Below the pieces are notes generated by a model, which saw only the letters and a program-made list of their open reading frames with translations, was not told the DNA's origin and did not search any database. This document shows positions 37,258 to 48,190 of a stretch of 64,000 nucleotides of DNA, piece by piece; within the stretch, counting starts at the first letter, position 1, and each line of letters starts with the position of its first letter. The position numbers and the translations under genes are program-made. The DNA is from Vibrio sp. SNU_ST1 (lineage in GTDB: Bacteria > Pseudomonadota > Gammaproteobacteria > Enterobacterales > Vibrionaceae): the NCBI RefSeq assembly GCF_030563405.1, contig NZ_CP130748.1:2976001-3040000 (forward strand). Direction: 5' to 3'.

Positions 37258-38454
37258 TCAGCATTTGCTGTTAGATTCTAATTGTTCCGAACCTGATTGA
37301 TTAACCTCAACCACTGAACTTCTCTCGTCCAACTTAATGAACAGAGCAAGAGCCCCCATCGCGGCCATACCCCAAAAGATGTTTGCCCCCCAAAGCTCAT
37401 AGCCCCAGCCACTTAATGTCGTCATTAGTGCGATAACAGCCCCTAATGGGATCGCGTTATACAGCGCTTGAAGCGCGACCATTTTATTCTGTTCTTCTGA
37501 TTGAATGTATTGAATGGCTGCGATGTGCGCCATAGCAAACGTCACGCCATGAAGCAGTTGCACCATAACTAAGGCGAAAATCGCCGTTGTTGATGCCGTA
37601 ATACCCCAACGAGCCATCACACCGATTGCAGCTACCACAAACAGAGTACGCATTGACCAGCCAGAGAATAAGCGCTTACTTAACGCAAATACGGCCACCT
37701 CAGCGACAACACCTAGGCTCCATAAATAGCCAATAATCGCTTCTGAATGACCCGCTTCTTTCCAGTAAATCGCACTAAAGCTGTAGTAAGCCGCATGGCT
37801 ACCTTGCAGCAACGCCATCAAGGCCAAAAATTTAACCACAGACGACTCACGCAGTAACTCACCTAATTTTGGTCGCACTGCTTGTTTCTCAGATCGCGTT
37901 ACTGGCATCACGTTAGGGTTTCTCATCGCCAACACTAACGACAACAGCACACCAACAAGCGCTGTATACAAAATCATATCAGTGCCGAACTGTGCGACTA
38001 AATAACCAACCACGGTTGAGCCCGCAATAAAGGCAATCGAGCCCCATAAGCGAGTGCGTCCATAGTCAAGCATCTTAAGACGGCTGTAATGGTTAGCCAT
38101 TGCATCAGAAAGAGGAATGATCGGTCCACTACACAGGTTGAACAGCACAGTTGCCAGCAACATTAGTATAAAACTGCCTCCGGTGAAAAAGTGGAAACCA
38201 ACAAACAGCAATGATGCGAAGCTCATCCAGCGCAGAGCTGGCATTAAGTGTTCAACTCTATGAATGCGCGGCGTAATCACAAGGTTCGCAACACAGCGAG
38301 TTGCAAAACCGATACCGATCAATACACCGATGTCTCCTGCAGAGGCGCCCTGCTCTTCAAACCACAACGCCCAAAATGGCAAGTACACGCCATAAGCAAA
38401 AAAGAAACCAAGAAAATACTGAGAGATCCATCCATAAGGAGAAGGACTAAACAT
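37258..38454 (-). CDS. HcaT-like MFS transporter
   Basis: A 398-residue major facilitator (12 hydrophobic segments) closely resembling E. coli HcaT, the putative 3-phenylpropionate carrier: YGVYLPFWALWFEEQGASAGDIG, DYGRTRLWGSIAFI, LLQGSHAAYYSFSAIYWKEAG in outline, then YLWSLGVVAEVAVFALSKRLF. No phenylpropionate genes are nearby, so the substrate is open. ATG preceded by AGG at 6 nt. It ends 67 bp before a terminator and then crbS, and diverges from the DUF294 gene. Confidence 0.82.
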   Translation of the reverse strand: MFSPSPYGWISQYFLGFFFAYGVYLPFWALWFEEQGASAGDIGVLIGIGFATRCVANLVITPRIHRVEHLMPALRWMSFASLLFVGFHFFTGGSFILMLLATVLFNLCSGPIIPLSDAMANHYSRLKMLDYGRTRLWGSIAFIAGSTVVGYLVAQFGTDMILYTALVGVLLSLVLAMRNPNVMPVTRSEKQAVRPKLGELLRESSVVKFLALMALLQGSHAAYYSFSAIYWKEAGHSEAIIGYLWSLGVVAEVAVFALSKRLFSGWSMRTLFVVAAIGVMARWGITASTTAIFALVMVQLLHGVTFAMAHIAAIQYIQSEEQNKMVALQALYNAIPLGAVIALMTTLSGWGYELWGANIFWGMAAMGALALFIKLDERSSVVEVNQSGSEQLESNSKC

Positions 38455-38682
38455 AAATAACCTATAAAGTGTGCAGAAAAAGGCGGCACCAATTATGCCT
38501 ATCTAGAATGGGATGAAAAAGGAAATTCTTACTGATATAGCATTCCTATATTCAATTAGTCTGGATATCACATAGCACTAAGCTATATCACCTTCATCGA
38601 TATCCAACCTGCATTTAGACTAAAGTCGTCTGGAGCTTCGCTGGTATTTTGTCAGACTGATTAAAGACTCCCACTTCTTGTG

Positions 38683-40512
38683 ATGCTTATGCCTGATAAA
38701 TTTAATATGCAGCACCCACCCTTCGATAGCCTGTCCGATACAGAACAATTGAAGCTTCGCTCTTCATTAGACGTGGTGTATTACCGTTCTCAGGAGGTGA
38801 TACTGGAATCAAATAGGCCGAGCAGACACCTGCACATCCTGATCAAAGGAGCCGTTGAAGAGCGCGCGAGCAGTGATGGTGAGATTTACGCACATTACGC
38901 CAATGACGATATTTTTGATGTGCGCAGCCAGTTTGAACCTCACACCAAACATCAATATATCGCGTTGGAAGATACATTAAGTTATCTGCTGCCAACCGAT
39001 ACCTTTCTCGAGCTTTACCACGCCAACGGCCAATTCGCCGCCTACTTTGATAGCAACCTATCAACACGAAAAGCACTGATTGAAGCCGCCCAGCAACAGC
39101 AAAATTTGGCCGAGTTCATATTGACTAAAGTGGATGACTCTATCTATCACCCACCACTGATTCTTGAACCGGGGCAACCCATCAACCAAGTGACTCAAAT
39201 CCTAAAAGAGCAAGGCTTAGACTCGGCGCTGGTTCATTTGGAAAATGAGGGCCTAAAAGCTTTTGGATCATGTACCTTACCGTATGGGATCGTCACGAGA
39301 ACCAATTTATTGCACGCTGTAATGCTCGATAACTTCCCACAGGACGCGCCCGTCGGCAAGATTGCAACATTTCCGGTGATGCACGTAAACCAAGGTGATT
39401 TCTTATTTAATGCCATGATTACCATGACCAGAAACCGGGTAAAAAGGTTGATGGTTTGTGATGGTCGAAATGCTGTTGGCATGGTAGATATGACACAGAT
39501 CCTCAGTGCATTCTCCACCCACTCTCACGTGCTCACTTTGCGTATTGCGCGATCCAGCAGCATTGAAGAGCTGGCAATGGCCTCCAACAAACAGCGTCAA
39601 TTGGTCGAGAGCTTACTCAGTAACGGCATTCGCACGCGCTTTATCATGGAATTGATTTCTGCGGTCAACGAACAGATCATAGAGAAGGCTTTTGAGCTCA
39701 TCATTCCACCCGCACTGCATAATCATTGCTGTCTCATCGTGTTGGGTTCCGAAGGCCGTGGAGAACAAATTCTCAAAACCGATCAAGACAACGCGCTAAT
39801 AATTCAAGATGGCTTGGAGTGGCACCAATGCCAGAGCGCCATGAACGACCTGACGCATACATTGCAGCAATTGGGCTATCCACTATGTCCGGGCAACGTG
39901 ATGGTCAACAACCCCAAATGGGTGCATTCAGAACAAGAGTGGAAACAAACCCTCACCCGTTGGGTAAAAAAAGCCACGCCAGATACCGTGATGGATATCG
40001 CGATCATGGCGGATGCACACGCCGTTGCAGGTAATAGAGAGTTATTAAAACCCGTAAAGCAGCACCTCAATGATTTGATGCTCGGACAAGAATTGATTCT
40101 GACTGAATTCTGCCGACCGGCGCTGAACTTCTCAGTCCCCCTCACTCTATTTGGCAATGTTAAACAATCCAAGTCAGGGCTCGATATCAAACAAGGTGGT
40201 ATTTTCCCTATCGTGCATGGTGTGAGGGCACTCTGTCTTGAGCATGGTGTCACGGTAAACAACACCTTCGAACGCATTGAACAGTTGGTCTGTAAGAAAG
40301 TGCTTGAGCAAAGTACCGCCGATAACCTTAGTGAAGCGCTCAAACAATTCTTTAAGTGGCGCTTAACCCAAAGGCTTTCGCAGCAGCACAGCAGTAACAA
40401 AATTAACGTCAAGCTGATGGAGCGAGCTGACAGAGATCTGCTTCGTCATAGCCTGCATGTGGTGAAGAAATTCAAGCAATGGCTTGGTTACCACTATCAG
40501 ATACGGGATTAG
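38683..40512 (+). CDS. DUF294 nucleotidyltransferase-like protein with cNMP and CBS domains
   Basis: A protein of about 609 residues: cyclic-nucleotide-binding-like domain near 15-130, a CBS pair near 155-280 (VTRTNLLHAVML, VKRLMVCDGRNAVGMVDM), a DUF294 nucleotidyltransferase domain with GSEGRGEQ and TDQDN (metal Asp368 and Asp370, counted from GTG 38680), and a helical C-terminal domain. The nucleotidyltransferase core resembles that of GlnD. Substrate and function are unknown. GTG 38680, ATG 38683 and ATG 38689 are possible starts. Followed 11 bp later by an exonuclease gene; the pair sits in the acetate region. Confidence 0.85.
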   Translation: MLMPDKFNMQHPPFDSLSDTEQLKLRSSLDVVYYRSQEVILESNRPSRHLHILIKGAVEERASSDGEIYAHYANDDIFDVRSQFEPHTKHQYIALEDTLSYLLPTDTFLELYHANGQFAAYFDSNLSTRKALIEAAQQQQNLAEFILTKVDDSIYHPPLILEPGQPINQVTQILKEQGLDSALVHLENEGLKAFGSCTLPYGIVTRTNLLHAVMLDNFPQDAPVGKIATFPVMHVNQGDFLFNAMITMTRNRVKRLMVCDGRNAVGMVDMTQILSAFSTHSHVLTLRIARSSSIEELAMASNKQRQLVESLLSNGIRTRFIMELISAVNEQIIEKAFELIIPPALHNHCCLIVLGSEGRGEQILKTDQDNALIIQDGLEWHQCQSAMNDLTHTLQQLGYPLCPGNVMVNNPKWVHSEQEWKQTLTRWVKKATPDTVMDIAIMADAHAVAGNRELLKPVKQHLNDLMLGQELILTEFCRPALNFSVPLTLFGNVKQSKSGLDIKQGGIFPIVHGVRALCLEHGVTVNNTFERIEQLVCKKVLEQSTADNLSEALKQFFKWRLTQRLSQQHSSNKINVKLMERADRDLLRHSLHVVKKFKQWLGYHYQIRD

Positions 40513-40523
40513 GCGGTTGAACG

Positions 40524-41156
40524 ATGAATAGATTGGTTCGTTATTACTGGCATCACAAACTCAAAGGCTCTCCCTATCAGCCTCTGTTTGCTGCATCTGC
40601 GCATAATGAATATGTATCGCTCGACTGTGAAACCACCAGCCTCGACCCCAATCAGGCAGAATTAGTCACCATTGCCGCGACAAAGATCATCGGCAACCGA
40701 ATCATTACCAGCCAACCTTTTGAAGTCCGATTGCGCGCCCCTCAATCGCTCGATTGCAATTCAATAAAAATCCACCGTATTCGCCATCAAGATCTAAAAC
40801 ACGGCATCGAAGAAAAACAGGCTTTAATCGAGCTACTGAACTTCATTGGAAATCGTCCTTTAGTCGGCTATCACATCCGCTATGATAAAAAAATCCTCGA
40901 CCGCGCCTGTTTAAAACAGCTTGGATTTCCACTGCCTAACCGATTGGTCGAAGTAAGCCAACTCTATCAAGACAAGCTCGAAAGGCAGCTGCCCAATGCC
41001 TATTTTGATCTCAGCATGGATGCTATCTGTTGCCAGCTCGATTTACCTATCCCGGTCAATAAACATGATGCATTACAAGACGCTATCTCCGCCGCCCTGA
41101 TCTTTGTTCGCCTAAAACATGGTGACCTGCCCCGTTTCAACTCTTCTTATTCTTAA
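40524..41156 (+). CDS. DEDDh 3'-5' exonuclease (DnaQ-like)
   Basis: A 210-residue exonuclease of the DEDDh type: Exo I SLDCETTSLDP (Asp and Glu), Exo II VGYHIRYDKKILD (Asp), Exo III NKHDALQDA (His and Asp). It resembles the epsilon proofreading fold but lacks the C-terminal part that binds the polymerase alpha subunit. It begins 11 bp after the DUF294 gene, whose C-terminal residues are encoded just before, so the two are cotranscribed. The nucleic acid substrate is unknown. Confidence 0.88.
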   Translation: MNRLVRYYWHHKLKGSPYQPLFAASAHNEYVSLDCETTSLDPNQAELVTIAATKIIGNRIITSQPFEVRLRAPQSLDCNSIKIHRIRHQDLKHGIEEKQALIELLNFIGNRPLVGYHIRYDKKILDRACLKQLGFPLPNRLVEVSQLYQDKLERQLPNAYFDLSMDAICCQLDLPIPVNKHDALQDAISAALIFVRLKHGDLPRFNSSYS

Positions 41157-41374
41157 TTCAACCACTGGCGCTTCACATAGAGAGCAACATCTCAAAAATG
41201 AACTTAACTCGCTATTTTGTAAGTGAAAAGCAACGTCTCATCCTAAAGTCTAATTGTGGAAATCGCCGTCCTAGTCGAGAGTGATAGCACAACGACGGTT
41301 CTGTAATAGACCTAGAAACTGAACACAAAGGAAGTTGCCAGTTCATTAGGAATGTAGGCACAAGGAGAGATGCA

Positions 41375-43324
41375 ATGAGTGAAACCCACGTTTATCCGGT
41401 AAAAGAAAATATTAAATCAACCACACACGCGGATAATGACACTTACCTAGCCATGTACCAGCAATCTGTTTCTGACCCTGAAGGCTTTTGGGGGGAACAC
41501 GGAAAAATCGTTGATTGGATTAAACCTTTCACACAGGTAAAAAATACCTCTTTCGACCCTGGCCACATTGATATTCGCTGGTTTGAAGATGGCACGCTTA
41601 ACGTTTCGGCTAACTGTATCGACCGCCACCTTGCTGAACGCGGCGATGAAGTCGCTATCATCTGGGAAGGCGATGACCCGGCGGATGACAAAACTCTAAC
41701 TTTTAATGAACTACACAAAGAAGTGTGCCTGTTTTCGAATGCTCTGAAAGAGCAAGGCGTGCGCAAAGGCGATGTGGTTTGTTTATACATGCCAATGGTT
41801 CCTGAAGCTGCTGTTGCCATGCTGGCGTGTACCCGTATCGGTGCGGTTCACACAGTAGTATTTGGTGGTTTCTCACCAGAAGCACTGTCTGGTCGTATTA
41901 TCGATTCAAATTCTAAAGTCGTTATCACTGCCGATGAAGGCGTACGTGGCGGCCGTGCGGTTCCACTGAAGAAAAACGTCGATGAAGCTCTGACGAACCC
42001 TGAAGTTAAGAACATCGAGAAGGTTGTGGTATTCAAACGCACTGGCGGTGATGTGGCATGGCACGAACACCGCGATGTGTGGTGGCACGATGCTATTGCT
42101 AATGTATCTGCAGATTGCCCACCAGAAGAGATGAACGCAGAAGATCCACTATTCATCCTTTATACGTCAGGCTCAACAGGCAAACCTAAAGGTGTTATGC
42201 ACACCACAGGTGGTTACCTTGTTTATGCCGCAATGACCTTCAAATACGTATTCGATTACCAAGAAGGCGAAACTTTCTGGTGTACAGCCGATGTAGGTTG
42301 GATTACCGGTCACACTTACCTTGTTTACGGACCGCTTGCCAATGGTGCAAAAACCATTCTGTTTGAAGGTGTGCCGAACTACCCGAACACAAGCCGCATG
42401 AGTGAAGTGGTCGATAAGCACCAAGTTAACATTCTTTATACGGCTCCAACTGCGATTCGTGCATTAATGGCGAAAGGCAATGAAGCGGTTGAAGGCACTT
42501 CTCGTGACAGCCTAAGAATTATGGGCTCAGTGGGTGAACCTATCAACCCTGAAGCGTGGGAGTGGTACTACAAAACAATCGGTAATGAGCAGTCTCCAAT
42601 TGTCGATACATGGTGGCAAACAGAAACGGGCGGCATCTTAATCGCACCACTACCGGGCGCAACCGATCTAAAACCGGGTTCAGCGACGCGTCCATTCTTC
42701 GGTGTACAACCAGCGCTGGTTGATAACATGGGTAACATCATTGAGGGCGCAACAGATGGCAACCTAGTGATTCTTGACTCTTGGCCAGGCCAGATGCGTA
42801 CCGTTCATGGCGATCATGACCGTTTCGAACAGACTTACTTCTCTACCTTTAAAGGCATGTACTTCACCAGTGACGGTGCTCGTCGTGATGAAGACGGTTA
42901 CTACTGGATTACCGGTCGTGTCGATGATGTACTTAACGTATCAGGTCACCGTATGGGTACTGCTGAGATTGAATCGGCTCTAGTCGCATTTGATAAGATT
43001 GCAGAGGCTGCGATTGTCGGTATCCCTCATGATATTAAAGGCCAAGCCATTTACGCTTACATCACGTTGAATGATGGTGAATTCCCGACTGCAGAGCTTC
43101 ATAAAGAAGTGAAAGACTGGGTACGTAAAGAGATAGGCCCAATCGCAACGCCCGATGTACTGCATTGGACCGACTCATTACCAAAAACACGTTCTGGTAA
43201 AATTATGCGTCGTATTCTGCGTAAGATTGCCACCGGCGACACGGGTAATCTAGGTGACACCTCGACACTGGCCGACCCAAGTGTGGTTGATAAGCTGATT
43301 GCAGAGAAAGCTGAACTGGCATAA
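41375..43324 (+). CDS. acs: Acetyl-CoA synthetase
   Basis: A 649-residue AMP-forming ligase that activates acetate to acetyl-CoA, scavenging acetate after the switch from overflow metabolism. Motifs: [12 protein letters not shown] (P-loop), [29 protein letters not shown] and, at the C terminus, [12 protein letters not shown] whose Lys is the acetylation and catalytic site. Length is typical. AAGGAGAG precedes ATG. In V. cholerae acs is the main CrbRS target. The 218-bp upstream region is the probable regulatory zone. Confidence 0.97.
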   Translation: MSETHVYPVKENIKSTTHADNDTYLAMYQQSVSDPEGFWGEHGKIVDWIKPFTQVKNTSFDPGHIDIRWFEDGTLNVSANCIDRHLAERGDEVAIIWEGDDPADDKTLTFNELHKEVCLFSNALKEQGVRKGDVVCLYMPMVPEAAVAMLACTRIGAVHTVVFGGFSPEALSGRIIDSNSKVVITADEGVRGGRAVPLKKNVDEALTNPEVKNIEKVVVFKRTGGDVAWHEHRDVWWHDAIANVSADCPPEEMNAEDPLFILYTSGSTGKPKGVMHTTGGYLVYAAMTFKYVFDYQEGETFWCTADVGWITGHTYLVYGPLANGAKTILFEGVPNYPNTSRMSEVVDKHQVNILYTAPTAIRALMAKGNEAVEGTSRDSLRIMGSVGEPINPEAWEWYYKTIGNEQSPIVDTWWQTETGGILIAPLPGATDLKPGSATRPFFGVQPALVDNMGNIIEGATDGNLVILDSWPGQMRTVHGDHDRFEQTYFSTFKGMYFTSDGARRDEDGYYWITGRVDDVLNVSGHRMGTAEIESALVAFDKIAEAAIVGIPHDIKGQAIYAYITLNDGEFPTAELHKEVKDWVRKEIGPIATPDVLHWTDSLPKTRSGKIMRRILRKIATGDTGNLGDTSTLADPSVVDKLIAEKAELA

Positions 43325-43370
43325 GCAACCCGTCACATTAGCTCATCACTGTTTAAAACAGACCATAAAT

Positions 43371-43398
43371 AAACCGTCACCTATGTGGCGGTTTTTTT
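43371..43398 (+). terminator. acs terminator
   Basis: AAACCGTCAC/GTGGCGGTTT stem (one U-G pair) with CTAT loop and a T run. Confidence 0.88.
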
Positions 43399-43647
43399 AT
43401 GGCTGATCTTGATCTCAAATATCCTCGACAAAATTAAGGCTAAGACGCTTTTTTGTTAAGTTGGTAACAATCTCACACTCTATCAATAGGAGATTAGACC
43501 AGTAAATTGCTGCGATTTGCGCTGAATTAGCTATAATCTGGTTCTAATTTTTAAATTTGGGTTTTTCTTACTGGAAATTATTCCCAAATTTTCAATAAAA
43601 TGGCAACATTCACGTTCGTAAACACGATAAAGGAAGATAGCCCCACA
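43399..43647. other. Spacer before aroQ
   Basis: Likely promoter with -10 TATAAT at 43532-43537; no clear -35. No gene seen. Confidence 0.45.
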
Positions 43648-44097
43648 ATGTCTACAAAGTTTCGCATTCTAGTTTTAAATGGACCAAACCTTAATCTGTT
43701 AGGCCTTAGAGAACCTGCACACTACGGTTCTCAAACACTTGACCAGATTATTAGCTCATTGACCGAGCAAGCGAAAACACACGATGTTGAGCTATCTCAC
43801 TTACAGTCAAATCGTGAGTATGAGCTGATTGAAGCTATCCATAGTGCTTATCAAAATGTTGATTTCATTATCATCAACCCAGCGGCCTTTACACATACCA
43901 GTGTGGCGTTGCGTGATGCACTACTTGGTGTTGCTATCCCATTTATTGAGGTTCACCTATCGAATGTTCACGCACGTGAACCATTCCGTCACCACTCTTA
44001 CCTATCTGATAAAGCAGAAGGTGTGATTTGTGGCTTAGGTGCCCAAGGTTATCAATTTGCTTTGACGGCTGCGCTCAACAAGCTCAACGCAAAGTAA
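43648..44097 (+). CDS. aroQ: 3-dehydroquinate dehydratase, type II
   Basis: A 149-residue dodecameric enzyme converting 3-dehydroquinate to 3-dehydroshikimate in aromatic amino-acid synthesis. Motifs: [21 protein letters not shown] (flexible lid with catalytic Arg and Tyr), [31 protein letters not shown] and [17 protein letters not shown] (catalytic His and substrate contacts). The frame is open to an ATG at 43600, but ATG 43648 gives the family-standard start [12 protein letters not shown]. It heads a cluster with accB and accC, a common gammaproteobacterial order. Confidence 0.95.
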   Translation: MSTKFRILVLNGPNLNLLGLREPAHYGSQTLDQIISSLTEQAKTHDVELSHLQSNREYELIEAIHSAYQNVDFIIINPAAFTHTSVALRDALLGVAIPFIEVHLSNVHAREPFRHHSYLSDKAEGVICGLGAQGYQFALTAALNKLNAK

Positions 44098-44170
44098 ATA
44101 AAACAACGAACTATTACTAACCTACTCAGTCAAAGAGTAAGTTCAATCAACAGATAAAGAGAAAGAAACA

Positions 44171-44623
44171 ATGGATATTCGCAAAATCAAGAAGCTAATC
44201 GAATTGGTTGAAGAGTCTGGTATTTCTGAGCTAGAGATCTCTGAAGGTGAAGAGTCAGTACGAATCAGTCGTAACAGCCCTGTATCTGCAGCACCTATTC
44301 AATATGCAGCAGCTCCAGCACCTGTAGCGGCAGCAGCACCTGCAGCGGCACCTGTAGCGGCAGAAGCGGCAGCTCCTGCGGTTCCTGCTGGTCACCAAGT
44401 TCTTTCTCCAATGGTTGGTACTTTCTACGGCGCTCCAAGCCCAGATGCAAAACCGTTCGTTAAAGTTGGTCAATCTGTAACTGCTGGCGAAACACTATGT
44501 ATCGTTGAAGCAATGAAAATGATGAACCAAATCGAAGCTGATAAATCTGGTGTTGTAACGGCAATCCTAGTTGAAGACGGTCAACCAGTAGAATTCGACC
44601 AAGCTCTAGTAATTATCGAATAA
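44171..44623 (+). CDS. accB: Biotin carboxyl carrier protein of acetyl-CoA carboxylase
   Basis: A 150-residue carrier: short N-terminal helical region ([23 protein letters not shown]), an Ala/Pro-rich flexible linker (near residues 38-75), and a C-terminal biotinyl domain with [12 protein letters not shown], where the Lys of AMKM carries biotin. It moves CO2 from AccC to the carboxyltransferase, the first step of fatty acid synthesis. AGAGAAAG precedes ATG. accC starts 15 bp downstream, so the two are cotranscribed, which helps keep their ratio fixed. Confidence 0.96.
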   Translation: MDIRKIKKLIELVEESGISELEISEGEESVRISRNSPVSAAPIQYAAAPAPVAAAAPAAAPVAAEAAAPAVPAGHQVLSPMVGTFYGAPSPDAKPFVKVGQSVTAGETLCIVEAMKMMNQIEADKSGVVTAILVEDGQPVEFDQALVIIE

Positions 44624-44638
44624 TAGAGAGCACTCATT

Positions 44639-45982
44639 ATGTTAGATAAATTAGTAATCGCGAACCGTGGTGAAATTGCACTGCGTATTCTGCGAGCATG
44701 TAAAGAGCTTGGCATCAAAACGGTAGCAGTTCACTCAACCGCTGACCGCGATCTTAAGCACGTACTGCTTGCTGACGAAACCATTTGTATTGGTCCAGCT
44801 CGTGGTATCGATAGCTACCTGAACATCCCTCGTATCATCAGCGCTGCTGAAGTAACGGGTGCAGTTGCTATCCACCCAGGCTACGGCTTCCTATCTGAAA
44901 ATGCAGATTTTGCAGAACAGGTAGAGCGCAGTGGTTTTATCTTCGTTGGCCCTAAAGCTGAAACCATTCGCATGATGGGTGACAAAGTGTCAGCTATCAC
45001 GTCAATGAAAAAAGCTGGCGTACCTTGTGTACCAGGTTCTGACGGCCCTCTTGACGACGACGAAGCGAAAAACAAAGCGCACGCTAAGCGCATTGGTTTC
45101 CCTGTAATCATCAAGGCTTCTGGCGGCGGCGGCGGTCGTGGTATGCGTGTTGTTCGTACTGAAAAAGAACTAACAGAAGCTATCGCAATGACTCGTGCTG
45201 AAGCAAAAGCATGTTTCAATAACGACATGGTTTACATGGAAAAATTCCTAGAAAACCCACGTCACATTGAAGTACAAGTGCTTGCAGATGGTCAAGGTAA
45301 TGCTATCCACCTAGGTGAGCGTGACTGTTCAATGCAGCGTCGTCACCAGAAAGTTGTGGAAGAAGCGCCAGCACCAGGTATCACTGAAGAAATGCGTAAA
45401 TACATCGGCGATCGTTGTACTCGTGCATGTCTTGAGATTGGTTACCGCGGCGCAGGTACATTTGAGTTCCTATACGAGAACGGTGAGTTCTACTTCATCG
45501 AAATGAACACTCGTATCCAGGTTGAGCACACGATTACTGAAATGGTAACGGGTATCGATCTAGTGAAAGAGCAACTTCGCATTGCTGCTGGTCAGCCTCT
45601 ATCATTCACACAGGATGATATTAAGCTGCGCGGCCACTCAATCGAATGTCGTATTAATGCAGAAGATCCCGTTCGTTTCCTACCGTCTCCGGGTAAGATC
45701 ACGCGCTTCCATGCTCCAGGTGGTATGGGCGTACGTTGGGAGTCTCACATCTACACGGGTTACACAGTGCCACCACACTACGATTCAATGATTGGTAAGC
45801 TAATCACTTACGGTGAGAACCGTGATGTTGCTATCGCTCGTATGAAGAACGCATTGGGTGAAATGATTGTTGAAGGTATTAACGTTAATACTGAGCTTCA
45901 GCTGTCTATTATGAACGACGAAAACTTCCAACACGGTGGGGCAAACATCCACTACCTTGAGAAGAAGCTTGGTCTACAATAG
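44639..45982 (+). CDS. accC: Biotin carboxylase subunit of acetyl-CoA carboxylase
   Basis: A 447-residue ATP-grasp enzyme that carboxylates biotin on AccB. Motifs: [21 protein letters not shown] at the start, [27 protein letters not shown] (glycine-rich loop), [31 protein letters not shown] segment, and [15 protein letters not shown] (the catalytic Arg and Glu). Length and motifs are complete. Ends before a UUCG-loop terminator. Confidence 0.97.
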   Translation: MLDKLVIANRGEIALRILRACKELGIKTVAVHSTADRDLKHVLLADETICIGPARGIDSYLNIPRIISAAEVTGAVAIHPGYGFLSENADFAEQVERSGFIFVGPKAETIRMMGDKVSAITSMKKAGVPCVPGSDGPLDDDEAKNKAHAKRIGFPVIIKASGGGGGRGMRVVRTEKELTEAIAMTRAEAKACFNNDMVYMEKFLENPRHIEVQVLADGQGNAIHLGERDCSMQRRHQKVVEEAPAPGITEEMRKYIGDRCTRACLEIGYRGAGTFEFLYENGEFYFIEMNTRIQVEHTITEMVTGIDLVKEQLRIAAGQPLSFTQDDIKLRGHSIECRINAEDPVRFLPSPGKITRFHAPGGMGVRWESHIYTGYTVPPHYDSMIGKLITYGENRDVAIARMKNALGEMIVEGINVNTELQLSIMNDENFQHGGANIHYLEKKLGLQ

Positions 45983-46022
45983 AAGCTAGCCTTCCGTAAT
46001 TTGTTCTCTGTAGAACAGTAAT

Positions 46023-46051
46023 AAATGCTCACTTCGGTGGGCATTTTTGTT
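46023..46051 (+). terminator. accC terminator with UUCG tetraloop
   Basis: AAATGCTCAC/GTGGGCATTT (one G-U pair) with TTCG loop and T-rich tail. Confidence 0.9.
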
Positions 46052-46170
46052 TATAAATATTCGCAATAATCAATTCATAATCCCCATTATATTCCGTGGG
46101 GTTTTGGTGAATTTGCTCATATTTTCTGCTAGACTCGCCATCCAATTTTTCTCATATAGAAGATGCAGCC

Positions 46171-47058
46171 ATGCCTTGGATTCAAATCAAGCTTAATGCT
46201 ACCAATGAAAATGCCGAACAAATCGGCGACATGTTAATGGAAGAGACTGGTGCTCTTTCTGTAACTTTCCTGGATGCACAAGATACCCCTGTATTTGAGC
46301 CTCTGCCAGGCGAAACTCGCCTTTGGGGTGATACTGACATTCTCGCGCTTTACGACGCTGAGACTGATACTGGTGTCGTTATAGCGCAGATTAAAGCAAG
46401 CAACATGTTCCCTGCAGACTTTGCTCACAAAGTAGAGCAAATTGAAGACAAGGATTGGGAACGTGAATGGATGGACAACTTCCACCCAATGAAGTTTGGT
46501 GAGCGTTTATGGATCTGCCCTAGCTGGCGCGATATCCCTGAACCTGACGCTGTAAACGTAATGTTGGATCCCGGTCTTGCATTTGGTACAGGTACTCACC
46601 CGACAACGGCATTGTGTCTTGAGTGGCTTGAAGGCTTAGACCTTACAGGCAAAACCGTGATCGATTTCGGTTGTGGTTCCGGCATCCTAGCGATCGCAGC
46701 GATCAAACTTGGCGCGGCAAAAGTTATCGGGATCGACATTGATCCTCAAGCCCTGCTTGCATCAAAAGACAACGCACAACGCAATGGTGTTGCTGAGCAA
46801 CTAGAGGTGTTCTTGCCACAAGATCAACCAGAAGGTTTGCTGGCTGACGTCGTTGTTGCCAACATTCTTGCCGGTCCATTACGCGACCTTTCTGGCATCA
46901 TTAAAGGCCTAGTAAAGCCAAATGGTGTACTAGCAATGTCGGGTGTTTTAGATACACAAGCGGAAGATGTTGCAACTTATTATCGTGATGAGCTTCACAT
47001 TGAACCGGTCATTGAACAACAAGAATGGTGTCGAATCTCTGGTCGCAAGCAAGGCTAG
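46171..47058 (+). CDS. prmA: Ribosomal protein L11 methyltransferase
   Basis: A 295-residue enzyme that trimethylates several amino groups of ribosomal protein L11. N-terminal substrate-recognition domain (residues 1-100), then a Rossmann methyltransferase domain with [28 protein letters not shown] (SAM motif I), GIDIDPQAL and VANILAGPL. Start at ATG 46171 gives the family-typical [10 protein letters not shown]. Upstream of dusB-fis, the same order as in E. coli. Confidence 0.96.
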   Translation: MPWIQIKLNATNENAEQIGDMLMEETGALSVTFLDAQDTPVFEPLPGETRLWGDTDILALYDAETDTGVVIAQIKASNMFPADFAHKVEQIEDKDWEREWMDNFHPMKFGERLWICPSWRDIPEPDAVNVMLDPGLAFGTGTHPTTALCLEWLEGLDLTGKTVIDFGCGSGILAIAAIKLGAAKVIGIDIDPQALLASKDNAQRNGVAEQLEVFLPQDQPEGLLADVVVANILAGPLRDLSGIIKGLVKPNGVLAMSGVLDTQAEDVATYYRDELHIEPVIEQQEWCRISGRKQG

Positions 47059-47133
47059 GTAAGACTTTGGGCGCTAATTGACTGAAATTTAAACAAATTA
47101 CAAAAACAAATTGTAAATGCTCAAATATTAGTC

Positions 47134-47170
47134 TTTTCACGCAGCGAAAAAATGCGTAAAATGCGCGCCC
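47134..47170 (+). promoter_or_regulatory. dusB-fis promoter with GC-rich discriminator
   Basis: TTTTCA (47134-47139), 17-bp spacer, TAAAAT (47157-47162), then GCGCGCCC up to the expected start site. A GC-rich discriminator is typical of stringently controlled promoters such as fis in E. coli. Confidence 0.65.
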
Positions 47171-47189
47171 TTGCTGGTACAGAACTGTG

Positions 47190-48167
47190 ATGACATTTTT
47201 GAAAATCGGAAATTATCAACTTAAGAACAATCTAATCGTCGCTCCTATGGCTGGCGTAACGGATAGACCATTCCGTGAGTTGTGTCTTCGTTACGGTGCG
47301 GGGATGGCAGTCAGTGAAATGATGTCCTCCAATCCGAAAGTTTGGAAAACGTCAAAATCTCAGCAGCGTATGGTACATGAAGGCGAATCGGGCATTCGTT
47401 CAGTACAAATCGCTGGTGCAGATCCACAGCTTATGGCCGAGGCTGCTCAATTCAATGTTGCTAACGGTGCGCAAATCATCGATATCAATATGGGTTGCCC
47501 AGCCAAAAAAGTGAATAAGAAGCTTGCGGGCTCAGCCCTACTTCAGCATCCAGAACTCATTGAAGATATTCTGAAGGCTGTGGTAAATGCTGTCGACGTT
47601 CCAGTAACGTTGAAAACGCGCACAGGCTGGGATACAGACAATAGAAACTGTGTCCAAATCGCGAAAATAGCCGAAGACTGCGGCATACAAGCTCTTGCCC
47701 TTCACGGGAGAACTCGCGCTTGTATGTACAAAGGTGAGGCAGAATACAAACACATTAAAGCAGCGAAACAAGCAGTATCTATTCCGGTTATCGCTAACGG
47801 TGATATCGATAGTCCGGAAAAAGCGAAGTTTGTGCTGGAGTACACCGGCGCTGATGCTTTAATGATAGGTCGACCTGCCCAAGGACGTCCTTGGATTTTT
47901 AACGAAATCCTACACTATTTGGAAAACGGCACCACGATGGACCCACTCCCGATTTCGGAAGTGAAAGATATCATGCTTGGTCATGTGCTCGCTCTACATG
48001 AATTTTATGGAGAGTTTTTAGGCCCTCGCATCGCTCGTAAGCATGTGGGTTGGTATCTAAAAGAGCATGAGCAAGCGAGTGAGTTTCGCCGTACCTTCAA
48101 CGCATTCGAAGCAGGTGATCTGCAGCTTGAAGCGCTAGAAGGTTTTTTTGATAACGTTGCACCATAA
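47190..48167 (+). CDS. dusB: tRNA-dihydrouridine synthase B
   Basis: A 325-residue FMN enzyme that reduces uridine to dihydrouridine in the tRNA D loop. TIM barrel with [15 protein letters not shown] (FMN), [15 protein letters not shown] (catalytic Cys), [18 protein letters not shown] and [13 protein letters not shown]; a helical C-terminal domain follows. The frame also has GTG at 47187; ATG 47190 is chosen. There is little ribosome binding sequence, as in E. coli where dusB is poorly translated relative to fis. fis follows 23 bp later. Confidence 0.95.
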   Translation: MTFLKIGNYQLKNNLIVAPMAGVTDRPFRELCLRYGAGMAVSEMMSSNPKVWKTSKSQQRMVHEGESGIRSVQIAGADPQLMAEAAQFNVANGAQIIDINMGCPAKKVNKKLAGSALLQHPELIEDILKAVVNAVDVPVTLKTRTGWDTDNRNCVQIAKIAEDCGIQALALHGRTRACMYKGEAEYKHIKAAKQAVSIPVIANGDIDSPEKAKFVLEYTGADALMIGRPAQGRPWIFNEILHYLENGTTMDPLPISEVKDIMLGHVLALHEFYGEFLGPRIARKHVGWYLKEHEQASEFRRTFNAFEAGDLQLEALEGFFDNVAP

Positions 48168-48190
48168 TTACGAGAAGAGCTAGACCGAAT

